The notes beneath the pieces were generated by a model. It searched no databases and was not told where the DNA came from. It was given only the letters and a program-made list of their open reading frames with translations. From contig USGM01000009.1 of NCBI GenBank assembly GCA_900554205.1, forward strand, positions 1-52,819: DNA of 52,819 nt, read 5' to 3'. Position 1 is the first letter of the stretch, and the number at the start of each line of letters is the position of its first letter. Origin of the DNA: an uncultured Lachnospiraceae bacterium. GTDB lineage: Bacteria; Bacillota; Clostridia; Lachnospirales; Lachnospiraceae. This document shows positions 8,578 to 17,087 of the stretch, piece after piece. The translations under genes were made by a program, and so were the position numbers.

Positions 8578-9338
8578 TAAAACACCTTTTTCGCATCCTG
8601 ATACTCTTTGGGTGTCATGCCCATAATCTTCTTGAACACCTGCGAAAAATAGTTACTGTCCGCTATGCCGACCTGCTCTGCGACCTCGTTTACCCGGATG
8701 TCAAAATTCGCCAGCAGCCCTGCCGCCACATGAATGCGATAGTTCGTAAGATATTGTCCGAAGGTATAGCCCGTCTCCTTCTTAAACAGCCGACAGAAAT
8801 AAGCCGAATTAATATCCAGCTGCTCCGCCGCCGTGACATTGGAGATGTCCTCCGCATAATGGTTTCTCACATAAGCCACTGCATCCTTGATGTAACTATT
8901 TTTCACCTGCAGCTCCCGCTGTGTCAGAAGCAGCTCCTGCTCCTCTGTCTCATCCAGCTTGTGCCGCTTCACGCGCACCTTCTCTATGCACTCCTCCAGA
9001 TCTTCATAGCGGAAGGGCTTCAGCAGATAATCCATCGCCTCCAGCTTCAACGCACTGTGCACATAGGTAAACTTCTGATGCGCCGTCAGGAAAATGAACT
9101 CCGCCGTGCACTGTTTTCCCTTCAGGCGTCTCACCATCTCGATTCCGTCCATCACCGGCATTTCAATGTCAACAATTACCAGATCCGGCCTGCACTCCTC
9201 CACGACCTCAATTCCGGCTTTGCCGTTCGCCGCTTCCCCGACGATCTCACAGTCCAGCTTCTCCCAGTCAAAGGACTGGATGATACCCTTTCTCACATAA
9301 TATTCATCTTCCACAACCACAACTCTCAGCTTTTCCAC
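8577..9338 (-). CDS. Response regulator with AraC-type DNA-binding domain (YesN family)
   Basis: Cytoplasmic two-component regulator of 253 residues. The N-terminal receiver has the acidic patch VVEDE, phospho-acceptor Asp57 in DLVIVDIEMP, the Thr in FLTAHQ and Lys in LLKPF. A linker is followed by two helix-turn-helix repeats of the AraC/XylS type (NSAYFCRLFKKETGYTFGQYL and GIADSNYFSQVFKKIMGMTPKEYQ). Start choice is uncertain: GTG 9338 has GGAGGT four bases upstream, while ATG 9350 has no clear ribosome site. It follows its sensor kinase and probably controls the ABC operon downstream. Confidence 0.92.
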   Translation of the reverse strand: MEKLRVVVVEDEYYVRKGIIQSFDWEKLDCEIVGEAANGKAGIEVVEECRPDLVIVDIEMPVMDGIEMVRRLKGKQCTAEFIFLTAHQKFTYVHSALKLEAMDYLLKPFRYEDLEECIEKVRVKRHKLDETEEQELLLTQRELQVKNSYIKDAVAYVRNHYAEDISNVTAAEQLDINSAYFCRLFKKETGYTFGQYLTNYRIHVAAGLLANFDIRVNEVAEQVGIADSNYFSQVFKKIMGMTPKEYQDAKKVF

Positions 9339-9383
9339 TGTTACCTCCATGCACGCCGTTTACACCGTGTAGCTTCTCCACCG

Positions 9384-11078
9384 TCATTCCATCTGCATCG
9401 GGAATATGACCGTGACTCTCAGTCCGCCGCAATTTTCCAAAGACAGTCCGTACTCCTGCCCATAGGTGAGCTGAAGCCTGCGATGCACATTGTAAAGCCC
9501 CAGATGCGGCGTCTTATTTTCCTCCTGGGCAAGATTCTCCTGAATCTTCGCCAGCAGTTCAGGTCGTATGCCATCTCCGTCATCCCGACAGCTGATACAG
9601 ACATTGTCGCCCTGCCGGTGTGCAGTGATGAATATTTCCATATGATCCCGCTCCCCGAAGCCGTACTTGATCGCGTTTTCCACCAACGGCTGAATCAGCA
9701 GCTTTAGGATCATTGCCTCCTGCACCTCTTCCTCCACCTCTATATGATAGGTGAAGGCATCTCCGAAACGCACCTTAATGATCTCAAAATACTTTTTGAT
9801 ATAATTGATGTCCTCGGCAATCGTCACCTTCTCATTCGGATTTCCAGTATTGTAACGCAGAAGCTCCGAGAGCGAGATCACCATGCTCTCCGCCAGTTCC
9901 GGCGCAAGTCTGCAAATAAAACGGATATTATCAAGCGTATTGAAAAGGAAGTGCGACTTGAACTGACTTGCAAGCTGTTTTACCTGCTCGTATGCCACCG
10001 CCTCCGCCAGTTCCCTGTTTTCCTCCATCTGGTGCTTCAGACTGCTGATCATCTGGTTAAAGCCCTGTCCGATATTCTCAAACTCCGTGCTGCTGTGGAT
10101 GTCCAGCGCCGGATGCAGATTTCCCTCTGTCACCTCAGAGAACGCTTCATTCAGCGCATAGATGTCCTCCGTCGCCTTTACCGCCATCTTTTCCGCGTTC
10201 CGCACGCCGGCAAAGAACAGGAAAAACAGGACTACCGCGCCTGTCAACAGTACCGTCACCAGCACCCGCAGCGCCTCTGTGTAATTAAAATAAGTATATA
10301 CCGTCAGATAACCGCATTCCGGCATCTGATGCATCACATAATAAACGCCGTGGTCAAAGAGCTTGATTCCGCTGTATGCCCTCATTTCCCCGCGCAGCTT
10401 GCCAATAGGATCAACGAACTGGTAGGCATCCGTCTCCAGCACCCAGTAATCCTCTCCCACGATCACGGTTGTCACCGCGTACCTTGCGAGCAGCTCGTCA
10501 AACGCCTTTCCATTGATCTTCAGGATTACGCAACCGCCGTACTGTCCGTCCCGCTCTACCGCCCGCGCCAGAAAAAGATACCTCTCCGTTCCCCTCGAGA
10601 CATCCATTTGCAATTCTCCCGGCTGCTGCCTTGCGCTCTCCACCACCCTCCAGTTTCTGACGCTGCCTTTCTCCTCCTCCGACAGTTCTCCACGGCTGCT
10701 CGTCACAACGCGCCCTTCCGCGTCCAACAGATAAAACTCCGCGTCGTATCCCGCCTGAATCGATGCCGTATACAGCGCCTTCATGATCGCCGTCCGCTTG
10801 GTGGATGAAATTCCCGTGCCGGTCAGATCCTGCTCCGCCGTCTCAATCAGAAATCCATCATATGCCGTGACAGCGGTATTCAGGGTATCGCAGATCTCAT
10901 GGCTGGCATTTCTGTTCTTTGAAATCCCCCAGAAGCCTCCGATGCAGATCACTACCAGAATGCAGATCACCTCCATCTCCAGCGCGGGTCTGAAGGAATG
11001 ACTGACGAGCATGTCCCTGAGATTATCCTTGAAGGAGCGTGTCTCCTGCCGTTTGTTTTTTATCCTTTGTTTTTCCAT
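9384..11078 (-). CDS. Sensor histidine kinase (YesM family)
   Basis: Membrane sensor of 564 residues. One transmembrane helix near residues 32-52 is followed by a large extracellular sensor region to about residue 270, a second helix (VLVTVLLTGAVVLFFLFF), a HAMP-like segment and a His_kinase/HATPase pair. The phosphorylation motif reads SHFLFNTLDNIRF, the usual HFLYNTLD with Tyr changed to Phe. The N box is QPLVENAIKYGF and the G box is DDGDGIRPE. Partner of the response regulator 45 bases downstream. Such pairs usually sense an external sugar or a loaded binding protein (family knowledge). Confidence 0.93.
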   Translation of the reverse strand: MEKQRIKNKRQETRSFKDNLRDMLVSHSFRPALEMEVICILVVICIGGFWGISKNRNASHEICDTLNTAVTAYDGFLIETAEQDLTGTGISSTKRTAIMKALYTASIQAGYDAEFYLLDAEGRVVTSSRGELSEEEKGSVRNWRVVESARQQPGELQMDVSRGTERYLFLARAVERDGQYGGCVILKINGKAFDELLARYAVTTVIVGEDYWVLETDAYQFVDPIGKLRGEMRAYSGIKLFDHGVYYVMHQMPECGYLTVYTYFNYTEALRVLVTVLLTGAVVLFFLFFAGVRNAEKMAVKATEDIYALNEAFSEVTEGNLHPALDIHSSTEFENIGQGFNQMISSLKHQMEENRELAEAVAYEQVKQLASQFKSHFLFNTLDNIRFICRLAPELAESMVISLSELLRYNTGNPNEKVTIAEDINYIKKYFEIIKVRFGDAFTYHIEVEEEVQEAMILKLLIQPLVENAIKYGFGERDHMEIFITAHRQGDNVCISCRDDGDGIRPELLAKIQENLAQEENKTPHLGLYNVHRRLQLTYGQEYGLSLENCGGLRVTVIFPMQME

Positions 11079-11127
11079 GTTCCAACCTCGTTGACCGAAC
11101 CCCGGCTCTCAAAAATCAAAAGAAAAA

Positions 11128-11163
11128 GAGAAGCCCCTGCCGTAATAAACGCAAAAGCTTCCC
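11128..11163 (-). terminator. Terminator-like hairpin after the GH8 gene
   Basis: On the minus strand GGGAAGC pairs with GCTTCTC (one G-T pair) across a 22-base loop, followed by a T-rich run (TTTTTCTTTT). It lies downstream of the GH8 stop and at the start point expected for the kinase promoter. It could end the GH8 transcript or form the 5' end of the kinase mRNA. Confidence 0.45.
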
Positions 11164-11167
11164 TTAC

Positions 11168-11196
11168 AAGATAGCATCTTTATTTTCTTTTGTCAA
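11168..11196 (-). promoter_or_regulatory. Promoter for the YesM/YesN pair
   Basis: A perfect -35 TTGACA (11191-11196) and a -10 TATCTT (11168-11173) are separated by exactly 17 bases, on the minus strand between the GH8 stop and the kinase start. Confidence 0.7.
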
Positions 11197-11205
11197 AAAC
11201 GGAGC

Positions 11206-12372
11206 TTACCATACCCTGTATCTGCCGCTGAGCGCCAAAAATGCAAAGAAGTACAGACAATTATCATAGTATCTCCGGTCACCCTTTCTGAGAGGCTCCT
11301 CCCAGAAACGCCTTATCCAATCCCATGCCATGCGGATTGCTTCCTCGTCTGTACTGCGTCCGATCACGGCAAGGGAACCCTGCGCCGTCGTCACCAGCAT
11401 TCCTACCGGGTGCAGGGCATCCTGCTCTAACGGCGTACCGTCCAGTTCATAGATTTTCCATGGATCTTCCTTTCTCACATCGCCGAGAAAGTGCTGCAAT
11501 TTCTCCGCCGCCTGAAGCTGACCCTCATCCACGCCGAACCATTCATAATCAAGCCCGATATTCGCCACCGTCCGGTAGGCATCCGAGAAAAACCAGTCAT
11601 GCCTGTCATTGCTCCACGGCAGCTTCCGGCTCATGGGCGATCCGTCAAACTCAGCATATTCTGCGCACATTCCCGTCTCCGGGTGACATGCCTCCTTCAG
11701 ATACTTCCGGCTGACCTCCGCCGCCCTCTTCCAGAACGGTCTGTCCTCCTCGTCTGCCCAGAGTGCAAACAGCTCATAAAAATGAGGAAGATGATAAGAG
11801 GGATCGGTAAAATCAATTCCGGGCACAAACAGAATCTGACCGTTCTCCCGGTTCCATGCCGGCTGTCCGTCCCGTCCGTTCTCTCCCTTATGCAGACAGG
11901 CGCGGAGAATTTTCTTCGCCTGCTCGGAATAGCAGAAGATTCCCTCGCCGTCTCCCCATCTGTGGGAGGCAAAGAAAAGCGCCATCGCAAAAAACTCTTC
12001 CCCGTCCGGCGCAGCGCCATCCGCGTTTCTTGTTCCGTCTGTTCCGCAGGACCACGCAAAATACCCCTCGCTATAGCCCTCCGTCATCCACATATATGTG
12101 CAGACCCATTTCCAGATTCTGTCAAACTCTTCCTTTTTCCCCATCTGCACGCAGATCATCATGCCGTAGGACATTCCCTCCGTCCTGACATCATGATTTC
12201 CCGTGTCCTCAAGATAACCCATATCGTCTCCGACCGGATGATAAATTCTCTCCTCCTCGGAACCGTAGAAAAATGTGTTCCAGATAAGCTCAAGCCGTTC
12301 TTCTATCTCACTATTGCTCCGCCCCCACTGCTGAAATAGATTTCTGTACTGTCTGGTATGAAAACTGTTCAT
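11206..12372 (-). CDS. Glycoside hydrolase family 8, Rex-type exo-oligoxylanase
   Basis: Intracellular enzyme (no signal peptide), 388 residues, matching reducing-end xylose-releasing exo-oligoxylanases of GH8. The likely catalytic acid is Glu65 in DVRTEGMSYGMM. The base Asp lies in the FFSDAYRTVANIGLDYEWFG block, which is highly characteristic of Rex. The conserved His is in LHPVGMLVTTAQGSLAV. It would trim imported xylooligosaccharides from the reducing end and so complements the secreted GH10 xylanase encoded at 35 kb. ATG 12372 with GGAGGT just upstream is preferred over GTG 12384. Confidence 0.92.
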   Translation of the reverse strand: MNSFHTRQYRNLFQQWGRSNSEIEERLELIWNTFFYGSEEERIYHPVGDDMGYLEDTGNHDVRTEGMSYGMMICVQMGKKEEFDRIWKWVCTYMWMTEGYSEGYFAWSCGTDGTRNADGAAPDGEEFFAMALFFASHRWGDGEGIFCYSEQAKKILRACLHKGENGRDGQPAWNRENGQILFVPGIDFTDPSYHLPHFYELFALWADEEDRPFWKRAAEVSRKYLKEACHPETGMCAEYAEFDGSPMSRKLPWSNDRHDWFFSDAYRTVANIGLDYEWFGVDEGQLQAAEKLQHFLGDVRKEDPWKIYELDGTPLEQDALHPVGMLVTTAQGSLAVIGRSTDEEAIRMAWDWIRRFWEEPLRKGDRRYYDNCLYFFAFLALSGRYRVW

Positions 12373-12424
12373 AGCTACCTCCACCCCTTATACTCTCAGT
12401 CCGGCACAAAGCCAGATTTAGAAC

Positions 12425-12453
12425 ATTATAGGCGGAAGGACAATTTCTGTCTT
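12425..12453 (-). promoter_or_regulatory. Promoter of the GH8 gene
   Basis: A perfect -10 TATAAT (12425-12430) has AAGACA (12448-12453) 17 bases upstream as a four-of-six -35, on the minus strand, about 50 bases before the GH8 start codon. Confidence 0.6.
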
Positions 12454-12488
12454 GCCTAAATGTGCCTTTTTCTCCTCATTTCTTGCTA

Positions 12489-12517
12489 AAATGTCGTGTT
12501 TGATAAAGACGACATTT
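12489..12517. other. 9-bp hairpin overlapping the DUF4179 stop
   Basis: AAATGTCGT (12489-12497) and ACGACATTT (12509-12517) form a perfect stem. On the minus strand only TTTT follows the stem start, so it is at best a weak terminator of the sigma/DUF4179 operon. Confidence 0.4.
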
Positions 12518-13601
12518 AATCTTCCAATGCCTTTTCCAGATTCACGATCACCTGCCAGTTTCCGTCCACACAGTTATCGGTAATACGATATTCACCAAAC
12601 AACTCATAATCGTCCAGCCCGCTTTCCGATAATTCAAACCAGCTTTCATCAAAGAGAACCTTCTTATCTCCTATTTCTTCCTGCCATACCACGGTGCAAT
12701 CCGGTATTCTTTCATTCCCCTCATCATCTCGCAGATAGACTCTTATATGACGGTCTGCATCACGGAAGCTTCCCCGGCACTGCTGTACCCGCAGTATCCC
12801 CTCATCATACGAAAGACCGGTTATTGTCAACGCTTCCAACAAGGTTTCGTTTCTGTCCGCTACATTCATTACCCTTGCCATGCGGCTCCCGGAAGCTGTA
12901 TCGCCGAGGAGGAAAGGTATTTTGCCCCTATTTTCCGATGCGCCTCCTATTCCATTATATTCAACCGTCTTCTCTTCGGGACAATCTGTCAGATCATTCA
13001 GGCTGATCCTCCTTTCCTCCAGACTACAATGAGTCAACAGCTTTGCCACCGAAAATTTTACCTTGCATTGATCGAAGCCCCTGTCTGATGTAATATCAAC
13101 CTTAAAATACGCCTTGTCCTCCGCTTCATCATACTGTAAAAAGCTGCAACCGCCTATTACACCTTTTTCACCGTAATTATAGATTTTGTAACTGTCATAT
13201 AAATCTACTTCTCCGTCAATCTGATTTTCCCGGCTTCCCTCCACGTCGCTGAACGACAAAAGCACCTCCGCCTTGCATCCGTCTATGCGGATTGCCTCTA
13301 CCTGTAGTGTAATGCCGTATCTGGTATCACTGACCTCCTCCGGTAAGACATAGTCTGAAAGTGCAGGGGCAAATTGCTGAATCACTCTGTAAATACCGGG
13401 AAACTGTTCCGCTAATGCCGGAATAGCTAACATAAAAAATAGACAGAACGAGAGCGTCAGAACAGCTATCGGACGCAAAAGACCTGCAAACCGCCCTCTT
13501 TTCCTAAAGGAAGCTTCTTCTGCCCGCATCATCAGTTCCTGCAAGTTACTCTGATCTGCATATATTTTGTCATAGGCTTTCTTATATTCATCCTGAAACA
13601 T
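12516..13601 (-). CDS. DUF4179 domain protein, probable anti-sigma/sensor
   Basis: A 361-residue single-pass membrane protein: a short cytoplasmic N-terminus of about 40 residues, one hydrophobic helix near residues 43-66 (LLRPIAVLTLSFCLFFMLAIPALA) and an extracellular DUF4179-like beta-rich region. Its start codon overlaps the sigma factor stop (TAATG), so the two are translationally coupled. This arrangement is typical of sigma factors held by a membrane partner that senses envelope conditions. Anti-sigma activity is inferred from position; there is no zinc-binding HxxxCxxC motif. Confidence 0.8.
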   Translation of the reverse strand: MFQDEYKKAYDKIYADQSNLQELMMRAEEASFRKRGRFAGLLRPIAVLTLSFCLFFMLAIPALAEQFPGIYRVIQQFAPALSDYVLPEEVSDTRYGITLQVEAIRIDGCKAEVLLSFSDVEGSRENQIDGEVDLYDSYKIYNYGEKGVIGGCSFLQYDEAEDKAYFKVDITSDRGFDQCKVKFSVAKLLTHCSLEERRISLNDLTDCPEEKTVEYNGIGGASENRGKIPFLLGDTASGSRMARVMNVADRNETLLEALTITGLSYDEGILRVQQCRGSFRDADRHIRVYLRDDEGNERIPDCTVVWQEEIGDKKVLFDESWFELSESGLDDYELFGEYRITDNCVDGNWQVIVNLEKALED

Positions 13602-14122
13602 TAAATTTCCTCCTTCAATAGTTCACCTAGTTTTTTACGAGCTCTGGTCAACTGCGTTCTCACATTGGACGGCTTCAGGTCAAGAACCCGCGCAATTTCA
13701 TCAACCGACAATTCCTCATAATAAAATAAATGAATCACAACGCGGTATTTTTGCGGCAAGGTTTTCACAACAGCAATAATATTGTCCTCTGCGCCCGGTT
13801 CCTGCTCCTGCAGACTACTGCTTACTCTGTCCTCCTCATATTCCGACAGACTGACTATTCTTCGCCTCCAGACCATCTTCCACAAATTCTTGCACTGGTT
13901 CGTAGTAACCCTGATAAACCATGCCTTCTCATGCTCCTCGCTTTTAAAACAAGGCTTATACTTCAAGTACCTCAGAAACACCTCCTGATGAATATCCTCT
14001 GCATCCGTTCGGCTTTTTACCAGCGAGTATGCAAGGCGATAAACCATCGGAGAATATGTCTCAATGATTCTTTTGCTGTTTTCTTCCTGATCGTTTTTCA
14101 AACAGGAAGCTCTTTTCTGCAT
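13601..14122 (-). CDS. RNA polymerase sigma factor, ECF-type
   Basis: A 173-residue sigma-70 family factor with region 2 (MVYRLAYSLVKSRTDAEDIHQEVFLRYLKY near residues 25-55, including the DAEDIHQEVF core-binding motif) and region 4 (LPQKYRVVIHLFYYEELSVDEIARVLDL, then NVRTQLTRARKKL as the DNA-recognition helix). Regions 1 and 3 are absent, as in ECF factors. ATG 14122 has a G-rich ribosome site just upstream; an alternative GTG lies at 14140. It is coupled to the DUF4179 gene. Target genes are unknown. Confidence 0.92.
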   Translation of the reverse strand: MQKRASCLKNDQEENSKRIIETYSPMVYRLAYSLVKSRTDAEDIHQEVFLRYLKYKPCFKSEEHEKAWFIRVTTNQCKNLWKMVWRRRIVSLSEYEEDRVSSSLQEQEPGAEDNIIAVVKTLPQKYRVVIHLFYYEELSVDEIARVLDLKPSNVRTQLTRARKKLGELLKEEI

Positions 14123-14171
14123 ATTCCCACCACCCTTCACCTGTAATACAACTCAACCGATTAAAAAGCTA

Positions 14172-14201
14172 CAAAAAAGAGTTCCCGAAAATTTCGGAAA
14201 C
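14172..14201 (-). terminator. Intrinsic terminator of the AlbA_2 gene
   Basis: On the minus strand GTTTCCG and CGGGAAC form a 7-bp stem (one G-T pair) around an AAATTTT loop, followed directly by TCTTTTTTG. It separates the AlbA_2 gene from the sigma operon. In DNA form it is a 21-bp near-perfect palindrome (14181-14201). Confidence 0.75.
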
Positions 14202-14287
14202 CCTGTCAGAAATCTGCTGTTATCAAATTTAGAACATAATTTTCAGACCTGTCAGCAACAAAAGATGTTTAACGCTGATAATATCCG

Positions 14288-15754
14288 TCACCGCCCATAA
14301 AGCTGACTATTAATTTTCCAATACCCTTTTCGATCGGAGCCTACGCGTTCAATGATTCCTTTTTCCTTCAACACCTTTAGTCTTGCCGCTACGGTCTTCC
14401 TGCTGATATTTAGTTTTTCTGCCAACTGTGGCATCGTATAACCGGCGTCTTCCAATAATAAAAAAATAATTTCCTGTTCTCTATCAGTCACCCTATCAGT
14501 CACCCTATCAGTCACCTTGCTGACATCATTATATCCACCCCGCCAATTTGAACCACTTCTCCTGATGCCAAAATCTCCCGCAGCCCGCCGATACATATTT
14601 ACCCTGAAATCCCCATCAAAATCAATTAATTTCGGCTTAGGTAATCCATACTCTTCACAGGCTTCAAACAGCCTCGGTATCCCTGTCCCCCATTTTTCGA
14701 TAATTTTCATGTATGCAAAAGCTCTCGCAATCGCCGGGTTTCTTGGTTTTGAATAGCCCTCCATCATTTTTGAAATCGTTACATTATTCAAAAGCATTCC
14801 GGGAGATGTCACTTCCAAACGATCATCAAATAATGCAACCTGTATATTTCCCGGTTCAAGATAGCTGCGATGCGCCACAGCATTTGCAATCATCTCACGG
14901 ATGCTATCCGTGGGGAGCTCATATACATCCTGCCGATACATGCCCTTTATCGCCATTCCCATATTGATTTTTTCGAGAACATACTGATACGCTGCTTCCA
15001 TCTGCTCCTGAATAGAGCCTTCAAATTCCCGCCTGTCAACAAAATGTGCCCTAGTCGTTCCCTTAAAAATCCCGCACTGAATCACCGGCTGCTGTGGCAG
15101 CTGTCCGGTCAGAAGTGCATAAGCATTGGTCGGATATATCTTTCCATCCTCTTCCCTCAGCACGCCCCACGAGATCAGCACATTCTTAGTCACATCCTTT
15201 ATTTTTGTCTTCTCACTCTCCTGCCATGTATTTTTCATGGCAGTTTCTTTCATGCTCTTGCAGAGTTGCTCAATTTCGCTATCAGTCACTGTCATATTTC
15301 TGCATATCTCACAGTCAAAATACCGATTCTGCCCTTCCAGAATCAGTTCCTTTAACATATAGCCTTCCACATGCCTGGTCGTGCCGGATACTCGTACATA
15401 AGTCCCATCCATCACGCCCTGTGCCTTGATGTAATACGGACGCTGTGTTCCCGGAAGGATTTCGACAACAATAACCGTCTTATCCCTAATCGTCTGCAAT
15501 GCTACCTCCGGTCTGATTGCCGGCTCACAGGAATCAGAGATTGCATTTGTAATAGCGTCCATAATCATATAGACCTTATCAGCATCCATTCCGACAATCT
15601 CCAATGTTTTATCATCAATTCCAAAAATAATTTTTCCGCCCCTGCCATTGGCAAAAGCAACTACTGTTTTCATATATTTTTCGCTCTTATCCGGCACCGT
15701 TACCTTATATTCAATATTCTCTGATTCGCCGGAAAACAATATATCCTCTGCCAT
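14288..15754 (-). CDS. AlbA_2 (Schlafen-type) putative DNA/RNA-binding regulator
   Basis: A 488-residue cytoplasmic protein. The N-terminal AlbA_2 domain starts ESENIEYKVTVPDKSEKYMKTVVAFANGRGGKIIFGIDD, with its usual E-Y-K and A-N-x-x-GG-x-I-x-x-G pattern. A central ATP-binding/HATPase_c-like region (REMIANAVAHRSY, then WGTGIPR) follows. The end is a winged helix (YTMPQLAEKLNISRKTVAARL). A VTDR tetrapeptide repeat links the last two parts. The family are predicted transcription regulators, some linked to defence or stress. ATG 15754 has GGGAGGT upstream. A monocistronic unit with terminators on both sides. Confidence 0.85.
   Translation of the reverse strand: MAEDILFSGESENIEYKVTVPDKSEKYMKTVVAFANGRGGKIIFGIDDKTLEIVGMDADKVYMIMDAITNAISDSCEPAIRPEVALQTIRDKTVIVVEILPGTQRPYYIKAQGVMDGTYVRVSGTTRHVEGYMLKELILEGQNRYFDCEICRNMTVTDSEIEQLCKSMKETAMKNTWQESEKTKIKDVTKNVLISWGVLREEDGKIYPTNAYALLTGQLPQQPVIQCGIFKGTTRAHFVDRREFEGSIQEQMEAAYQYVLEKINMGMAIKGMYRQDVYELPTDSIREMIANAVAHRSYLEPGNIQVALFDDRLEVTSPGMLLNNVTISKMMEGYSKPRNPAIARAFAYMKIIEKWGTGIPRLFEACEEYGLPKPKLIDFDGDFRVNMYRRAAGDFGIRRSGSNWRGGYNDVSKVTDRVTDRVTDREQEIIFLLLEDAGYTMPQLAEKLNISRKTVAARLKVLKEKGIIERVGSDRKGYWKINSQLYGR
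14483..14517 (-). repeat. 12-bp tandem repeat encoding VTDR
   Basis: Almost three identical copies of a 12-base unit (tatcagtcaccc on the plus strand) encode VTDRVTDRVTDR in the linker before the winged helix of the AlbA_2 protein. The unit is a multiple of three, so copy-number change would alter only linker length. Confidence 0.85.
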
Positions 15755-15864
15755 AGCAAAAACCTCCCGTACCAGAATGATCGTTTTAACTCCTTGTCCT
15801 ATTGTACTAATAAACATTCTATCATATACATAATAAAAAATCTACATGTCGCCATTATTTTACT

Positions 15865-15902
15865 CAAAAGAAAAGCAGCAGACCATCTATGATCCACTGC
15901 TT
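15865..15902 (-). terminator. Intrinsic terminator of spoVAD
   Basis: A 12-bp stem with wobble pairs (arms 15873-15884 and 15891-15902, six-base loop) is followed on the minus strand by TTCTTTTG. It sits 17 bases past the spoVAD stop. Confidence 0.65.
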
Positions 15903-15918
15903 CACCCCATTATAATTT

Positions 15919-16992
15919 CTATTTACCCGCAACACTTTCCAGCACCAGCGCATGTGAAATGCCCGGCACGCTCTTTCCTTCGTTGAAGCTGGTCTTGGAC
16001 AGCAGTGCGCCCGTCGGTAGGAACAGCACCTTCTTCCAGTTCTGCTCCTCCAGCTGCTTCAAAATATAAGCGGACAGAGTGACGGCACAGCAGCCGCAGC
16101 CGCTTCCGCCGGCGTGTGTGTCCTGTGTCTCATCGTCAAAAATCTCAATTCCGCAATCCATATGCTGCGCCGAAATGTCAATGCCCTTGTCGCGGAGCAG
16201 ATCAAGCAGAACCTTCTGCCCTACTTTTCCCAGATCTCCCGTGATAATCTTATCGTAATCCTCCGGTTGACTACCAAAGTCAGTGAAATGCTGTTCCAGC
16301 GTGGAAGCCGCAGCCGGAGCCATACAGGCACCCATGTTCATAGAATCCTTTAATCCGTAATCCACGATCTTTCCGACGGTCATTCCGGTAATACACGCTC
16401 TGGCGCGCTTTCTCCCGCCGGTCACCGCCTCCGGCTCCGAGCCGCCCTCCTCCATCGCCTGTTTATTTCCAAGGACAAACGCGCCGCTTCCCGTCACCGT
16501 CCATGACGCCGACAGCGGGCGCTGATTGCCATATTCCAACGGAAAGCGGAACTCCTTCTCAGCACTTGCAAAGTGGCTGGATGTCACACAGACCACCCTG
16601 TCCGCAAAGCCGCCTGCAATCGCCATGCTTCCGAGGGTAAGCGATTCACCACAGGTCGAACACGCCCCGTATACTCCTAATAGTGGTATCTGGTAACTGG
16701 AAATACCAAATGATGTGGCTATTGATTGACCAAGCAAGTCACCCGCAAAAAGGAACGACACCTCCTCTGGCTTCACACCCGCCTTACTCAGAGCAAGGTA
16801 GACCGCATCCTTCTGCAGATGGCTCTCCGCCTCCTCCCATGTCTCACAGCCAAACAGGTCATCCTCACCGACGACGTCGAACAGTAATCCCAGTGGACCT
16901 TGCCCCTCCTTTGTACCTACAATGCTTCCGCTGTTCAAAATATAAACCGGCTGCTCCGGTTTCATGCTCGCCTTTCCGATCTTCTGGCTCAT
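15919..16992 (-). CDS. spoVAD: Stage V sporulation protein AD
   Basis: A 357-residue thiolase-fold protein matching SpoVAD, which binds dipicolinic acid and takes part in its import into the forespore. Characteristic blocks are GTKEGQGPLG near residue 26, DLFGCETWEEAES, FLFAGDLLGQ, GVYGACSTCGESL (the thiolase-like Cys position) and HAGGSGCGCCAV near the end. In most spore formers it lies in an operon with spoVAC and spoVAE; neither is adjacent here. GGAGGAA precedes the ATG, but the leader can fold over it (see 17003-17045). Forespore expression is expected from family knowledge. Confidence 0.95.
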   Translation of the reverse strand: MSQKIGKASMKPEQPVYILNSGSIVGTKEGQGPLGLLFDVVGEDDLFGCETWEEAESHLQKDAVYLALSKAGVKPEEVSFLFAGDLLGQSIATSFGISSYQIPLLGVYGACSTCGESLTLGSMAIAGGFADRVVCVTSSHFASAEKEFRFPLEYGNQRPLSASWTVTGSGAFVLGNKQAMEEGGSEPEAVTGGRKRARACITGMTVGKIVDYGLKDSMNMGACMAPAAASTLEQHFTDFGSQPEDYDKIITGDLGKVGQKVLLDLLRDKGIDISAQHMDCGIEIFDDETQDTHAGGSGCGCCAVTLSAYILKQLEEQNWKKVLFLPTGALLSKTSFNEGKSVPGISHALVLESVAGK

Positions 16993-17002
16993 ATAAAAAT
17001 TC

Positions 17003-17045
17003 CTCCGGCTCTTCTGGATTTTCTATCCAGTGTGTCCCGCCGGAG
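17003..17045 (-). promoter_or_regulatory. spoVAD leader hairpin that masks the ribosome site
   Basis: Nested perfect inverted repeats: outer arms 17003-17009 and 17039-17045 (CTCCGGC/GCCGGAG), inner arms 17014-17019 and 17025-17030 (CTGGAT/ATCCAG). The outer arm nearest the gene contains the GGAG of the spoVAD ribosome site, so the folded leader would hide it. A GCATA followed 17 bases later by CACACTG just upstream loosely resembles a sigma-G promoter. Confidence 0.45.
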
Positions 17046-17087
17046 AAATTCTATGCATGTTTAAGTTTCTTTCTACTTTGTTAGATG

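Noticed and set aside
9744..10808. Plus-strand open frame opposite the histidine kinase
   Set aside because: Composition (His/Arg/Leu-rich) is typical of an antisense shadow; the kinase motifs are clear on the other strand.
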